A stretch of 33,695 bases of DNA from Sphingomonas faeni (GCF_024273235.1 NZ_JANBVH010000045.1:1-33695); one strand, 5' to 3'. Positions 24,537 to 32,316 are shown, counted from the first letter of the stretch. Made by a program: numbers and translations. The notes: generated from the letters alone by a model not told the origin.

Positions 24537-25310
24537 ATGCATCAGATCACTCGTGGCAACGGAAAACCCCTGCTACTCATCCATGGCGTGGGCAGCAGCT
24601 GGCGCGCCTGGCGGCCGATCCTGGATAATCTTGCGGTGGAAAGGTCGGTTATCGCCATCGATCTGCCGGGCCACGGAGAGACCCCGGCCGAGCCGGACAG
24701 CGGAACGTTCGAGGGGCTGGTCGGGAACGTAGAACGCTATCTCGTCGCAAACGACCTTGTTGGCGTCGATGTCGTAGGTAGCTCGATGGGCGCCCGGATC
24801 GTGCTGGAACTCGCATGTCGGGGCAAGGTCGGCAACGTGGTCGCGCTTGATCCAGGCGGCTTCTGGCGCGGTTGGGAGCGTCCTTTCTTCCGCACCACCA
24901 TTGGATTGTCCGGGCGGTTACTGCGCGCGTTGCGGCCACGCCTGCCGGCGATCAGTCGCAGTGCTGTCGCGCGCACGGCGCTGCTCGCACAGCTATCAGC
25001 TAAGCCTGCCGCCCTTTCGCCCGAATTGGTTTGCACCGAGCTAACCGGCATCACCGACACACCGACGTTCGACGCGCTCGTCCGTGATCTCGCTGGCGGT
25101 CCCGAGCAGACAGGTCCTGCCGCTAACCCGGATCGGCGCATCGTCATCGGTTGGGGCAAGCATGATCGCCTGTGCCTGCCACGCCAAGCCGCCCGCGCCA
25201 TCTCAGCGTTCCCAAGCGCAACGCTGCACTGGTTCGAGCACAGTGGTCATTTTCCGATGTGGGATGAACCGCGTGAAACGACTGAAATCATCCTACAGGC
25301 GACGCGCTGA
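24537..25310 (+). CDS. Alpha/beta-fold hydrolase
   Basis: From the ATG at 24537, preceded by GGACGGAG, the product is 257 residues. The catalytic triad is visible: oxyanion segment LLLIHGVGSSWRAW, nucleophile Ser in VVGSSMGARIVLE (G-x-S-x-G), acid in IGWGKHDRLCLP and His in WFEHSGHFPMWDEP. There is no signal peptide, so it is cytoplasmic. The frame is open far upstream (24270), but that part lacks the fold and crosses an AT-rich promoter-like stretch. Substrate unknown. The damaged nuclease module begins about 55 bp downstream. Confidence 0.88.
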   Translation: MHQITRGNGKPLLLIHGVGSSWRAWRPILDNLAVERSVIAIDLPGHGETPAEPDSGTFEGLVGNVERYLVANDLVGVDVVGSSMGARIVLELACRGKVGNVVALDPGGFWRGWERPFFRTTIGLSGRLLRALRPRLPAISRSAVARTALLAQLSAKPAALSPELVCTELTGITDTPTFDALVRDLAGGPEQTGPAANPDRRIVIGWGKHDRLCLPRQAARAISAFPSATLHWFEHSGHFPMWDEPRETTEIILQATR

Positions 25311-25364
25311 GGGCTGCCCCCGCCTTCCGCCATGCCGTGTAGAACAGGACCGGATCGTTCGGCT

Positions 25365-25720
25365 GATACTCGTCGTCGGCCGCCGAATGTGACCGGCTGC
25401 TTGAGCAGGTCGAACCATCGGCAACCCTCTTGCAGCTCTCGCTCTCAGGTATCGTCAGTTTGTCCGATCGTATCGCTATCCTTGCGCGCCTCGACAATGA
25501 CCTGCGCCATCGCCTCCGCCATCTGATGGTCACCGCCGACGATCTCGTCGGTCGGCCGAGCGAACAGGACCTGGCAGACCTGCGGGTCGAGGGGATGATC
25601 GGCACGGCCGCGGCCAAGCTGATGAGCACGATTGAGGCCGGTGGCAGCGACGGCGCCATTGCCAGGCGCGCGCTCGAGCGCCTGTTCGTGGAACATCAGC
25701 GTGGCCAGGATGCGGCATGA
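25365..25720 (+). pseudogene. C-terminal remnant of an SbcD/YhaO-like metallophosphoesterase
   Basis: The frame is open from after a TGA at 25364 to TGA at 25718-25720, about 118 codons, with no good start codon or ribosome-binding site (TTG at 25430 is the first usual start). The sequence (CDRLLEQVEPSATLLQLSLS...DLVGRPSEQDLADLRVEG...RRALERLFVEHQ) looks like the C-terminal cap region of DNA-repair exonucleases of the SbcD/YhaO kind; the catalytic phosphoesterase domain is missing. Its stop overlaps the next ATG by 4 bp (ATGA), which is how SbcD and SbcC-like partners are normally coupled. The missing part would have been about 300 residues. Confidence 0.65.
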
Positions 25721-27577
25721 GCCTTCGGATCCGGCGCATCGCGCTTTCAAACTTCCGCAAATACCGCGATCCCTTCGTGCTCGACGGGCTGACCGATGGG
25801 CTCAACGTCATCATCGAACCCAACGAGACCGGCAAGTCGACGCTGCTAGAAGCGATGCGCGCCGCCTTCTTCATCCGGCACAACACCGCCAACCGGCTTG
25901 CGCGCAGCTATGCGCCTTACGGTGAGGCCGTCGCCCCGCAGATCGAGATCAGCTTCGAGGCGAAAGGCGAGGCGTGGGAAGTCAGCAAGCGCTTCCTGAA
26001 AAGTGCTTCGGTTGAGGTTCGGGGACCGAACGGGCGTGCGCAGGGCGAGGATGCCGAGGCGCAGCTGCAAGCGCTGCTCGGTGCGCGTCGCGACACCAGC
26101 CAGGGCGGCGAGGCGGCCGCCCACGGCGCACTCGGCCTGCTGTGGGTTGGGCAGGCGCAGGCGCTTGAAGTGACGGCGCCGGGCGAGATCGTGCGCGACA
26201 GCGTTCGCGCTACCCTGGAAGCTGAGGTCGGCACGATCATGGGTGGTGCCGCCTACCAGCGTGTCCGCCCCCGCATCGACAGCCAGTTTGCGGATGCTGT
26301 CTCGCGAGACGCGCATCCGACTTGGCGATGCCGAACTGATCATTCGCCCGCCGGTCGGACTGCAAGGCGCCGAAACGATACTTGGCAACGCGACCGATGA
26401 CCTGAACGCAGGCTTGGCTGAGCACGGGGTGGAGAGTGTCGCTGCGGCTCGCGCTCGCAACGAGGCCGCGCGAGACGCAGTCGCCAACCTTCGCACGCTT
26501 GAAGCGCGGATCGTCGGAGTCACGCCTGCCGTGACGCTGCTCGACATCGAGGCGGGTGCGTCGGCCCTGAAGCTCTTCATTGCCGGATTGCGGGAAGGCG
26601 CGGAAGGGGAGGGGAGTGGCGAAGAACCAGAGGTCGAGGCGCTGATGATCGCATCAGGTGCGGCGAATACGGCACTGGCAAAGGCGGAAGGTGTCGATGC
26701 GGTGGCATCCGAGCAATTGCGCGAAGTGGAGGCGCGCAATGCTCCATTGATCGTGCAGGAAGCTGGCGCCGAGCGGGATGCGCTGAATGCCGCGGCACAG
26801 CTTGCCACCTTGGAAGCCAAGCCCGAGGCGGCCTCGCTTGACGACACTCTGCGCGATGCGCGCCAGCAGGAGGCGGCAGCGCTCGTTAACTTGCAGGACG
26901 CCGAACGCGCGGCGACCGCGCATGACGTTGTGACGATCGAACGGCAGATCGGCCTGCTGGATAAGCGGGTCGAGGTGGCCAGGGCCCAGCGCACCGATCT
27001 GGAAAAGGTAATCGCCGGGCTCGAGGCGCGGATCGAGGCGGAAGGCGGCAAGGGACTGGCCGATCGCGCCGCAGTTGCGCGTGAGGAGGCTGATGCCGCA
27101 GCTGCCAACCTGGCGCGTGTGACGCAGGAAGCCGAAACGCTTAAGCTGCTTCGTGACACGCTGGAGAGCGCACGTGCCGAGACATCACGGACGTTCGTCG
27201 GGCCGGTGGCGCGGCGTGCGCGCCGGCACATCGAACGGCTGCTGCCGGGCGCTGATCCCGGCTTTGGTGACGACCTTGGCCTGGCGTCGATTGCGCGGGG
27301 CGGATTGGGCGAAAGTTGCGGCGATCTCTCCAGGGGCACGCAGGAGCAGTTGGCGGTTCTCACTCGGCTCGCCTTTGCCGACATGCTCCTTGAACAGGGA
27401 ATGCCAGTATCGCTGATCCTGGACGACCCGCTAGTCTACTCGGATGATACCCGCCTCGATCTCATGACTGAAATCCTGACGGAGGCGGCAACGCGGATGC
27501 AGGTCATTCTACTCACCTGCCGTGACCGCGCCTTCCGCCACCTTGGCAACCGGATCACCCTGACGGGAGGGCAGTAG
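25717..27577 (+). pseudogene. SbcC/YhaN-like AAA ATPase gene, broken by frameshift or internal deletion
   Basis: An N-terminal frame from 25717 encodes the ATP-binding head: MSLRIRRIALSNFRKYRDPF and Walker A EPNETGKSTLLEAM, then GALGLLWVGQAQALEV and AEVGTIMGGAAYQRVRPRID. Recognisable sequence then passes near 26290-26310 into another frame, which reads coiled-coil-like Ala/Glu/Arg-rich sequence and ends with signature LSRGTQEQLAVLTRLAFADM and Walker B SLILDDPLVYSDD to TAG at 27577. The two pieces total about 620 residues; relatives are usually longer, so an internal deletion with frame change is likelier than a single-base slip. Such ATPases work with an SbcD-like nuclease on DNA ends. Confidence 0.75.
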
Positions 27578-27587
27578 CGCTGGTCAG

Positions 27588-28562
27588 TTGCCGCCTCACA
27601 AGGCAGTCCACTCTGCAGAGCTGGTCTGCAATCCAGTACGCTCGGACCTTCCCGATACCGACAACGGAGGTTTCCTCCAACCGCTCTTCTGGCTAGCATC
27701 CGCCATGGACAAGGCGAACGGCAGCTTCGATCTCTTCTCTGCACGCAAGGGGCGTAAGGTCGAGGCCATGCTCGTCGTGACCCCCTACGTCGAGCGTGAA
27801 TTCTTCGACCGCCTTCTCTCACAGCTGCGCCCCAAGCGACTCAACGTAGTGATCAACGACGGCTGCAGGCTTGAGGACGAGACTATGATCGCCGAGGCTG
27901 CGGCCGCGGCGCCCCGTCGGCTCAAGTTGACCTGTGCCTTCGGTTCGGCGCCGGGCCTAGTGCATCTCAAGCTCTTCTACATCGTTTGGAGGACGGAGGG
28001 CGGGCGCACCGAGCGGTCGCTCGTCTTCGGCTCCGCCAATGCGACAAGGCAGGGCTTTAGCGGGATGCTCAACGCAGAGCTGATAGCGAACTGTCGGCTG
28101 ACGAAGACGAACCATTCGGGGGTGATTGCTTGGTGTGAACGCGTCATGGCCGCGACGACCGCCGGCGAGCGGACATCCGTCGAGGCGCAGCACGACCTGA
28201 CGCTAGACGGCGTATCGCTGAGGCTGCCTGCGATGGTCGTGGGACCGCGGAAGGGGGCGTCGAGCAGCTTCGACCTTTGGGTGCAGCGGGGATACCTGCT
28301 GGCCACTTACCGTCCGGAGCCGGGGTTCCTCAAGGTATCGATCCCGCTCAAGCGCGAACTCGAACAAACTGAACAGGCCAGATTTGTTGCGTCTGTGGGC
28401 TTCGATAAGCCGCCTTCCAAGCGTCTGACGTACACTTATGTGGGACAGGATGGCTTCCTGCCGGAGGAGGAGGAGTTCGCCGACGATGGGCGGCAAGGCG
28501 GCAACTGGCGCAGCCGCTACTTCGTCTGGACGCAGTTCGGCTTCTGGTGCTCCGAGGAATGA
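27588..28562 (+). CDS. Phospholipase-D-like domain protein, 3' end replaced by IS
   Basis: The visible product is 324 residues starting at a TTG (27588) 10 bp after the ATPase stop; an internal ATG at 27705 is an alternative. A PLD-type motif is present: VHLKLFYIVW, then SLVFGSANATRQGFSG and NAELIANCRL (H-x-K ... GSxN), as in the nuclease/helicase-linked PLD proteins. Only one such motif is seen, so the protein would dimerise or needs its lost part. The frame reads straight into the IS: the stop codon TGA is the first three bases of the left inverted repeat. The native C-terminus is therefore missing. Confidence 0.75.
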   Translation: MPPHKAVHSAELVCNPVRSDLPDTDNGGFLQPLFWLASAMDKANGSFDLFSARKGRKVEAMLVVTPYVEREFFDRLLSQLRPKRLNVVINDGCRLEDETMIAEAAAAAPRRLKLTCAFGSAPGLVHLKLFYIVWRTEGGRTERSLVFGSANATRQGFSGMLNAELIANCRLTKTNHSGVIAWCERVMAATTAGERTSVEAQHDLTLDGVSLRLPAMVVGPRKGASSSFDLWVQRGYLLATYRPEPGFLKVSIPLKRELEQTEQARFVASVGFDKPPSKRLTYTYVGQDGFLPEEEEFADDGRQGGNWRSRYFVWTQFGFWCSEE

Positions 28563-28609
28563 ACCGCCCCGGGTTTGTCGGAGGCTCCAACTCCTGAGAA
28601 GGTGGAGCC

Positions 28610-28939
28610 ATGACGAGCAAGACGACCAACAAGTTTGCGCCCGAAGTCCGCGAGCGAGCGGTGCGGATGGTTTTCGATCACGAGCGGGATCACCCGTCCA
28701 GGTGGGCGACCGTGGTATCGATTGCCGAGAAGATCGGCTGCGTTCCGCAGACGCTGCATGAGTGGGTGAAGAAGGCCGAGGTCGACAGCGGCAAGCGCGG
28801 CGGTATTCCGACCGAGGTGGCCGACAAGATGAAGGCGCTGGAGCGCGAGGTCCGTGAACTGCGGCAAGCCAACGAGCTCTTGCGTAAGGCGTCGGCATAT
28901 TTCGCGCAGGCGGAGCTCGACCGCCCGTTCCGGCGATGA
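28610..28939 (+). CDS. IS3-family transposase OrfA
   Basis: The product is 109 residues. The N-terminal half is an HTH of the IS3 OrfA type (FAPEVRERAVRMVFDHERDH and TVVSIAEKIGCVPQTLHEWV), followed by a leucine-zipper-like helix (MKALEREVRELRQANELLRK) used for OrfA/OrfAB assembly. The stop overlaps the orfB start as ATGA (28936-28939). In most IS3 elements a -1 frameshift fuses OrfA and OrfB; here coupling may be by reinitiation, or both. Confidence 0.95.
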   Translation: MTSKTTNKFAPEVRERAVRMVFDHERDHPSRWATVVSIAEKIGCVPQTLHEWVKKAEVDSGKRGGIPTEVADKMKALEREVRELRQANELLRKASAYFAQAELDRPFRR

Positions 28940-29841
28940 TCGCTTTCATTGACGATCACCGCGATGCCTATGGGGTCGAGCCGATCTGCCGTGTCCTGCC
29001 GATCGCCCCATCTACCTACTACGAGCACGTGGCGCACCGACAGGATCCATCGCGTCTGTCGGCACGGGCGCGTGAGGATCTGATCCTCAAGCCCGAGATC
29101 GCTCGCGATTTCGCAGAGAATTTCGCGGTCTACGGCGTGCGCAAGGTCTGGCGGCAGATGGTGCGGGAGGGCTTTGTGGTCGCGCGCTGTACCGTGGAAC
29201 GGCTGATGCGCGAGATGGGCTTGGCGGGGGTAATCCGCGGCAAGCCGGTGCGCACGACCATCAGCGATAAAGCGGCGCCGTGCCCGCGCGATCACGTCAA
29301 CCGGCAGTTCTACGCCCCAGCGCCGAACATGCTGTGGGTGTCGGACTTTACCTACGTCGCGACCTGGGCGGGGTTCGTCTACGTCGCTTTTGTCATCGAC
29401 ACCTACGCTCGCCGAATCGTCGGATGGCGTGCCAGCAGGACAGCACATGCCAGCTTCGTCCTAGATGCACTCGAACAGGCGCTTCATGACCGAAGGCCGG
29501 TCCACCGTGGCGGCCTGGTTCACCACAGCGACCGCGGGTCGCAATACGTGTCTATCAAGTACACCGAGCGCCTCGCGGAGGCCGGCATCGAGCCGTCAGT
29601 CGGCAGTGTCGGCGACAGCTACGACAACGCTTTGGCCGAGACGATCAACGGACTGTACAAAGCCGAGGTGATCCACCGGCGCGGACCCTGGCGCAGTTTC
29701 GAAGCCGTCGAGTACGCCACGCTCGAATGGGTCGACTGGTTCAACCATCGTCGGCTGCTGGAGCCCATCGGGAACATCCCGCCTGCCGAAGCCGAAGATC
29801 AATATTATGCTGCTGCAGACAACATCGATATGGCAGCATGA
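28936..29841 (+). CDS. IS3-family transposase OrfB (DDE integrase)
   Basis: The product is 301 residues. The DDE catalytic residues are visible: Asp in WVSDFTYVATWAGFVYVAFV, Asp in VHHSDRGSQYVS and Glu in YDNALAETINGLYKAE, with the usual spacing. An HTH_21-type segment (VYGVRKVWRQMVREGFVVAR) precedes the rve integrase core. It is intact and starts within the orfA stop. Confidence 0.95.
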   Translation: MIAFIDDHRDAYGVEPICRVLPIAPSTYYEHVAHRQDPSRLSARAREDLILKPEIARDFAENFAVYGVRKVWRQMVREGFVVARCTVERLMREMGLAGVIRGKPVRTTISDKAAPCPRDHVNRQFYAPAPNMLWVSDFTYVATWAGFVYVAFVIDTYARRIVGWRASRTAHASFVLDALEQALHDRRPVHRGGLVHHSDRGSQYVSIKYTERLAEAGIEPSVGSVGDSYDNALAETINGLYKAEVIHRRGPWRSFEAVEYATLEWVDWFNHRRLLEPIGNIPPAEAEDQYYAAADNIDMAA

Positions 29842-30263
29842 CTCACAACCCAAGGCCTCCGGCAGACCCGGGGCGGTTCATCACCCAGCAGTACGCGGAG
29901 AATGGCTCGCGCAGTAAGCACACCTATGGGCCGGTTATCTGCGGCCACGACGGGGATATTCTTTAGATGTCGCTCCTTCATCAGCTTGTAAACGTCCTGT
30001 AGAAGATCCGCCTCACGACACAGCGCGACATCGCGCGCCATAACCGTCGAGACCGGGCACATGTAGGTTGCGCCCTGACAGACGCTGATTTGCCGGACGA
30101 CGTCGGTTTTGGTGACGACACCTTGTAGGGCCCCCGCGCTGTCGCATACGATCACGAGATCAGTGCCGGAGGACAGGAGTTTGGCGGCTTCGATCAGTCG
30201 CGCATCATCGGCGATCGTCACGAGTTTTTCGCGCGCCACCTCCAACATTCCTTCAACGAACAT
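29805..30263 (-). pseudogene. CBS-domain-pair protein, C-terminus replaced by IS sequence
   Basis: From the ATG at 30263, preceded by GAGGAGGGC, about 127 native residues form two CBS motifs: ARLIEAAKLLSSGTDLVIV... GALQGVVTKTDVVR and VYKLMKERHLKNIPVVAADN then RPIGVLTARAILRVLLGDE. Relatives continue into a short tail with a conserved acidic/YVMG segment. Here the frame crosses 29881 into the IS and adds about 25 foreign residues (PPRVCRRPWVVSHAAISMLS...). CBS pairs bind adenosyl ligands and sense energy state. The protein may still fold since both CBS units are nearly whole, but its native end is lost. Confidence 0.8.
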
Positions 30264-30432
30264 CGCCTTGCCCTCCTCTTCGCGCTGACATGCGCGCTAA
30301 ACGTCGTTCTGTCGCCTGTAGAGATAAGGATCTGAGGACGGTTCAAACGGTCGGACGTGAGGCTGCCGTGCCCTTCACGCTTATTCAGAGACTTGTGGCT
30401 AGCAACCGCGGTTCAGACGGGACGAACTAGGG

Positions 30433-30635
30433 TTGACCAAAGATGACGTTGTTGCCATCTAAATAGCATGTACGCTTTCGCGCCATATTCGCGTTTCCGC
30501 GACCACGCAGGCCAACTCGCCGCACGCCTGTAGCCCGAGCTCGGCGGCATGCCGATCGGGTTCGGGCCTTATTCGATCTGATTTTCACGGACGCGCTCGG
30601 CGCGACCGTGTTCTCGAGTATGCGGATAACTGAAA
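30433..30635 (+). promoter_or_regulatory. Promoter plus 167-nt structured leader, copy A
   Basis: A TTGACC -35 element (30433-30438) is followed exactly 30 nt later by TGTACGCT (30469), near where transcription should begin. The 167 nt to the ATG at 30636 hold three elements: TCGGC-ggcat-GCCGA (30541-30555), CACGG-a-CGCGC-tcg-GCGCG-a-CCGTG (30586-30610) and a longer-range pairing TATTCGA (30570-30576) with TCGAGTA (30614-30620) that encloses the latter. GGATA lies 7 nt before the ATG. The same layout, spacing and blocks recur at 31326-31531. No known RNA family is recognised. Confidence 0.65.
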
Positions 30636-30920
30636 ATGCCTGATGTTGATTTCTCGGCGATTGATCGCCGATCGGAGCCTATTGCTTCACAGGACGCGGA
30701 CAACCTAACTAGACGTGTGTTGGTATCCCGGCCCGAGAGTTTTTTCTCTCTTCGATTTCACCTGCAAGTTGAAGAGGAAGAAGCCGAGAATTTACCAGCT
30801 CGTCGATCACGGGGCCGCCAACGCGGGCTACATCGCTTTATCGACTTAAACTTGCTGTTATTGATCCTGTTTATCGGCGTTCCGATCTTGGTGTACTGCA
30901 TCCTTTCAACCGTTACCTAG
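30636..30920 (+). CDS. 94-residue single-pass membrane protein of unknown function
   Basis: The product is 94 residues: a polar, acidic first half (SLRFHLQVEEEEAENLPA), a basic RRSRGRQRGLHRF patch, then a C-terminal transmembrane helix LNLLLLILFIGVPILVYCIL and a 4-residue tail. The basic patch before the helix predicts the N-terminus in the cytoplasm. No known family is recognised. The gene is preceded by leader copy A, which is shared with the Rnk-like gene at 31532, so the two are probably regulated together. Confidence 0.7.
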   Translation: MPDVDFSAIDRRSEPIASQDADNLTRRVLVSRPESFFSLRFHLQVEEEEAENLPARRSRGRQRGLHRFIDLNLLLLILFIGVPILVYCILSTVT

Positions 30921-30940
30921 CCTTGGCTAGCGGTCCGAAC

Positions 30941-30964
30941 CGGGATTTTTGAACAAAAATCCTG
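30941..30964. repeat. Inverted repeat between membrane-protein and PepSY genes
   Basis: CGGGATTTTT (30941-30950), GAAC, then AAAAATCCTG (30955-30964) pairs over 10 bp with one G-U. A second dyad, CTAGCC-TT-GGCTAG (30917-30930), overlaps the stop codon of the preceding gene. They lie 20-40 nt after that stop and could end its transcript or serve the PepSY promoter. Confidence 0.45.
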
Positions 30965-30994
30965 CCGGCACGTAGTCCCTGGAAAGGTATGGTT

Positions 30995-31252
30995 ATGAAA
31001 CATACGATGATTGTCGTGGCGGCGCTCTTGGTCCTCGCTCCAGCCCCGGCTTTTGCTGACGTACCGGGGAGAGGCTGAATCAGCCGCGAGAAAGCGTCTG
31101 CTGGCCTCGCCAAGCGGGGCTATTATGTTACCAAGATCGAAGCCGACGATGGGCATTGGGAAGGTGAAGCTGTTCGAAAGGGCATCCGCTACGAGTTCCA
31201 TGTTAACCCCAAAACCGGCCAGATCACCAAGTTGGAACGTGATCGCGATTAA
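30995..31252 (+). pseudogene. PepSY-like secreted small protein with an in-frame TGA
   Basis: GGAAAGG stands 7 nt before the ATG at 30995. The frame encodes a signal peptide (MKHTMIVVAALLVLAPAPAF, then AD) and VPGRG, meets TGA at 31076-31078, and continues in the same frame as ISREKASAGLAKRGYYVTKI, EADDGHWEGEAVRKG and a VNPKTGQITKLE end before TAA at 31252. The post-stop part is a whole PepSY-type domain. Relatives often have Trp at the position just before the I/M-x-R/x-E segment, so TGG-to-TGA is the simplest explanation. As written only a signal peptide plus five residues would be made. Confidence 0.75.
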
Positions 31253-31325
31253 GTGAACGACGGTGTTCCACAATTCTGTTTTGGCGCTGCCGGTGATCGC
31301 CTGCTCCGTCCTGATCCTGTTACCT

Positions 31326-31531
31326 TGACAGCACGGCCTCAGGGCATCACCTCTAGTTGATGTACGCTCCTGCGACACACCAGCGTTTTCGCGACCACTC
31401 GGGCCAGCTCGCCGCACGCGGTTAGCCCGGGCTTTGTCGGCAGATCGCCGCCAAGGTTCGGGCCTTATTCGGAATAATTAACTCCGGCCGCGCGCGACGC
31501 GCCGTGGCCTCGAATAACCGGATACCGCATC
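31326..31531 (+). promoter_or_regulatory. Promoter plus 170-nt structured leader, copy B
   Basis: TTGACA (31326-31331) is followed 30 nt later by TGTACGCT (31362). The leader to the ATG at 31532 shares with copy A the blocks GCGTTTTCGCGACCAC-like, GGCCAGCTCGCCGCACGC (one difference in 18) and GGTTCGGGCCTTATTCG (identical over 17, 31456-31472). CGGC-agatc-GCCG (31439-31451) replaces copy A's hairpin, and TTATTCG (31466-31472) pairs with CGAATAA (about 31512-31518). GGATA again lies 7 nt before the ATG. Positions near the 3' end are accurate to within one base. Confidence 0.65.
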
Positions 31532-31957
31532 ATGCATACTCAAGCTGCACAACTAGACGCTCGTCCTGTCATTCACGTCTCGATCGACGAGTGTGATTCC
31601 CTCTCTGCACTGGCGTTAAGCGCCCAGCACCGACATCCCCAATCCTCGTCCATGCTTCTGGCCGAGCTCGATCGTGCCGAACTTTACGAGGCGTCTGATA
31701 TCCTCCCAGAGGCCGTTACGATGAACTCAATCGTCGAATTCTTGGATGAAGAGAGCGGTGTGCGTCGCGTTGTCCGGCTGGTTTACCCTAACGAGGCAGA
31801 TATCGATGCTGGACGGATTTCGATCCTGACACCAATCGGGGCGGGACTGATCGGTATGTCCGCGGGCCATGCGATCTCTTGGCCGGATCGTGAAGGCCAC
31901 GTTCGCTCTCTGAGGATCGTCAGCGTTACTCAGCCTGATAAGGGTTTAGGCGCATGA
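31532..31957 (+). CDS. rnk: Rnk/GreA-like regulator (nucleoside diphosphate kinase regulator type)
   Basis: The product is 141 residues. The C-terminal half fits the GreA/GreB C-terminal domain as found in Rnk: VTMNSIVEFLDEESGVRRVV, then RLVYPNEADIDAGRISILTP and IGAGLIGMSAGHAISWP. The N-terminal half is short (DECDSLSALALSAQHRHP; ELDRAELYEA), as in Rnk, which lacks the long coiled coil that GreA uses to enter RNA polymerase. Rnk-like proteins bind RNA polymerase and may compete with Gre factors or DksA. The gene has leader copy B upstream and is coupled to the next gene by an ATGA overlap. Confidence 0.85.
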   Translation: MHTQAAQLDARPVIHVSIDECDSLSALALSAQHRHPQSSSMLLAELDRAELYEASDILPEAVTMNSIVEFLDEESGVRRVVRLVYPNEADIDAGRISILTPIGAGLIGMSAGHAISWPDREGHVRSLRIVSVTQPDKGLGA

Positions 31958-32250
31958 TCGAGGAACTGGCCCGTCATCGATGCAGCGGCGACGATGGCAC
32001 ACCTCTTTTCGTGGTAGAACGCTGTCATGTCTTCATGACCCAGGGCGATACTGGCTTACGTCAGTATCGAGGTGCCGCCTGGTTGACGCTGCTCGATGGC
32101 GAGCCTGTTCGCTACATTGATGCGCGAACGTTCGAGGTCGTCGCGAGCGGTGAACTGATCGCCCATGATCCCGCAACGTGTGATTGCGCGCCAGCGGTCG
32201 AGGTGTTCACACAAGACGGTCGGCGCGAGGGACGGGACGCGAGCATCTAG
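31954..32250 (+). CDS. 98-residue protein of unknown function coupled to the Rnk-like gene
   Basis: The start codon overlaps the stop of the Rnk-like gene (ATGA, 31954-31957), a strong sign of a real, translationally coupled gene. The 98-residue product has no signal peptide or membrane helix. Features seen are LFVVERCHVFMTQGDTGLRQ, WLTLLDGEPVRYIDARTFEV and a CDC motif late (DPATCDCAP), with four cysteines overall. No domain is recognised; function may be linked to its partner. Confidence 0.7.
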   Translation: MIEELARHRCSGDDGTPLFVVERCHVFMTQGDTGLRQYRGAAWLTLLDGEPVRYIDARTFEVVASGELIAHDPATCDCAPAVEVFTQDGRREGRDASI

Positions 32251-32316
32251 TTCTGCCGCTCAGACATGACATCGATCATCGCGTCGACAAGCTGCGCTGC
32301 GTCGTCGCGATTCTAG

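Larger units (their letters stand above)
28560..29880 (+). mobile_element. Complete IS3-family insertion sequence, 1321 bp
   Basis: The ends are 26-bp inverted repeats, TGAACCGCCCCGGGTTTGTC then GGAGGC (28560-28585), and its near-perfect complement at 29855-29880, differing at 2 of 26 positions. Two overlapping genes, orfA and orfB, fill the interior. Both reading frames are intact, so the element may be active. The flanks (GAA on the left, TCA on the right) show no 3- or 4-bp target duplication. Subgroup is probably IS51- or IS407-like; this needs a database match. Confidence 0.93.

Noticed and set aside
25846..27384. A 512-codon open frame on the minus strand
   Set aside because: It lies antisense to the SbcC/YhaN-like gene, whose Walker motifs and coiled-coil composition are clearly on the plus strand. 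Its Ser/Ala/Arg-rich product is typical of an antisense shadow in GC-rich DNA.
17616..31252. Idea that TGA is read as tryptophan in this organism
   Set aside because: Many clearly intact genes in the window end in TGA at the expected length (SDR-type neighbours such as the DJ-1 gene, orfA, the dehydrogenase at 7990, the LysR gene at 1743), so TGA is a normal stop. Point mutation or sequence error is more likely for the two exceptions.
30433..31531. The duplicated leaders as a MITE or IS remnant
   Set aside because: No terminal inverted repeats or target duplications bound the copies, and similarity runs from the -35 box to the start codon with preserved spacing, which fits regulatory function better.
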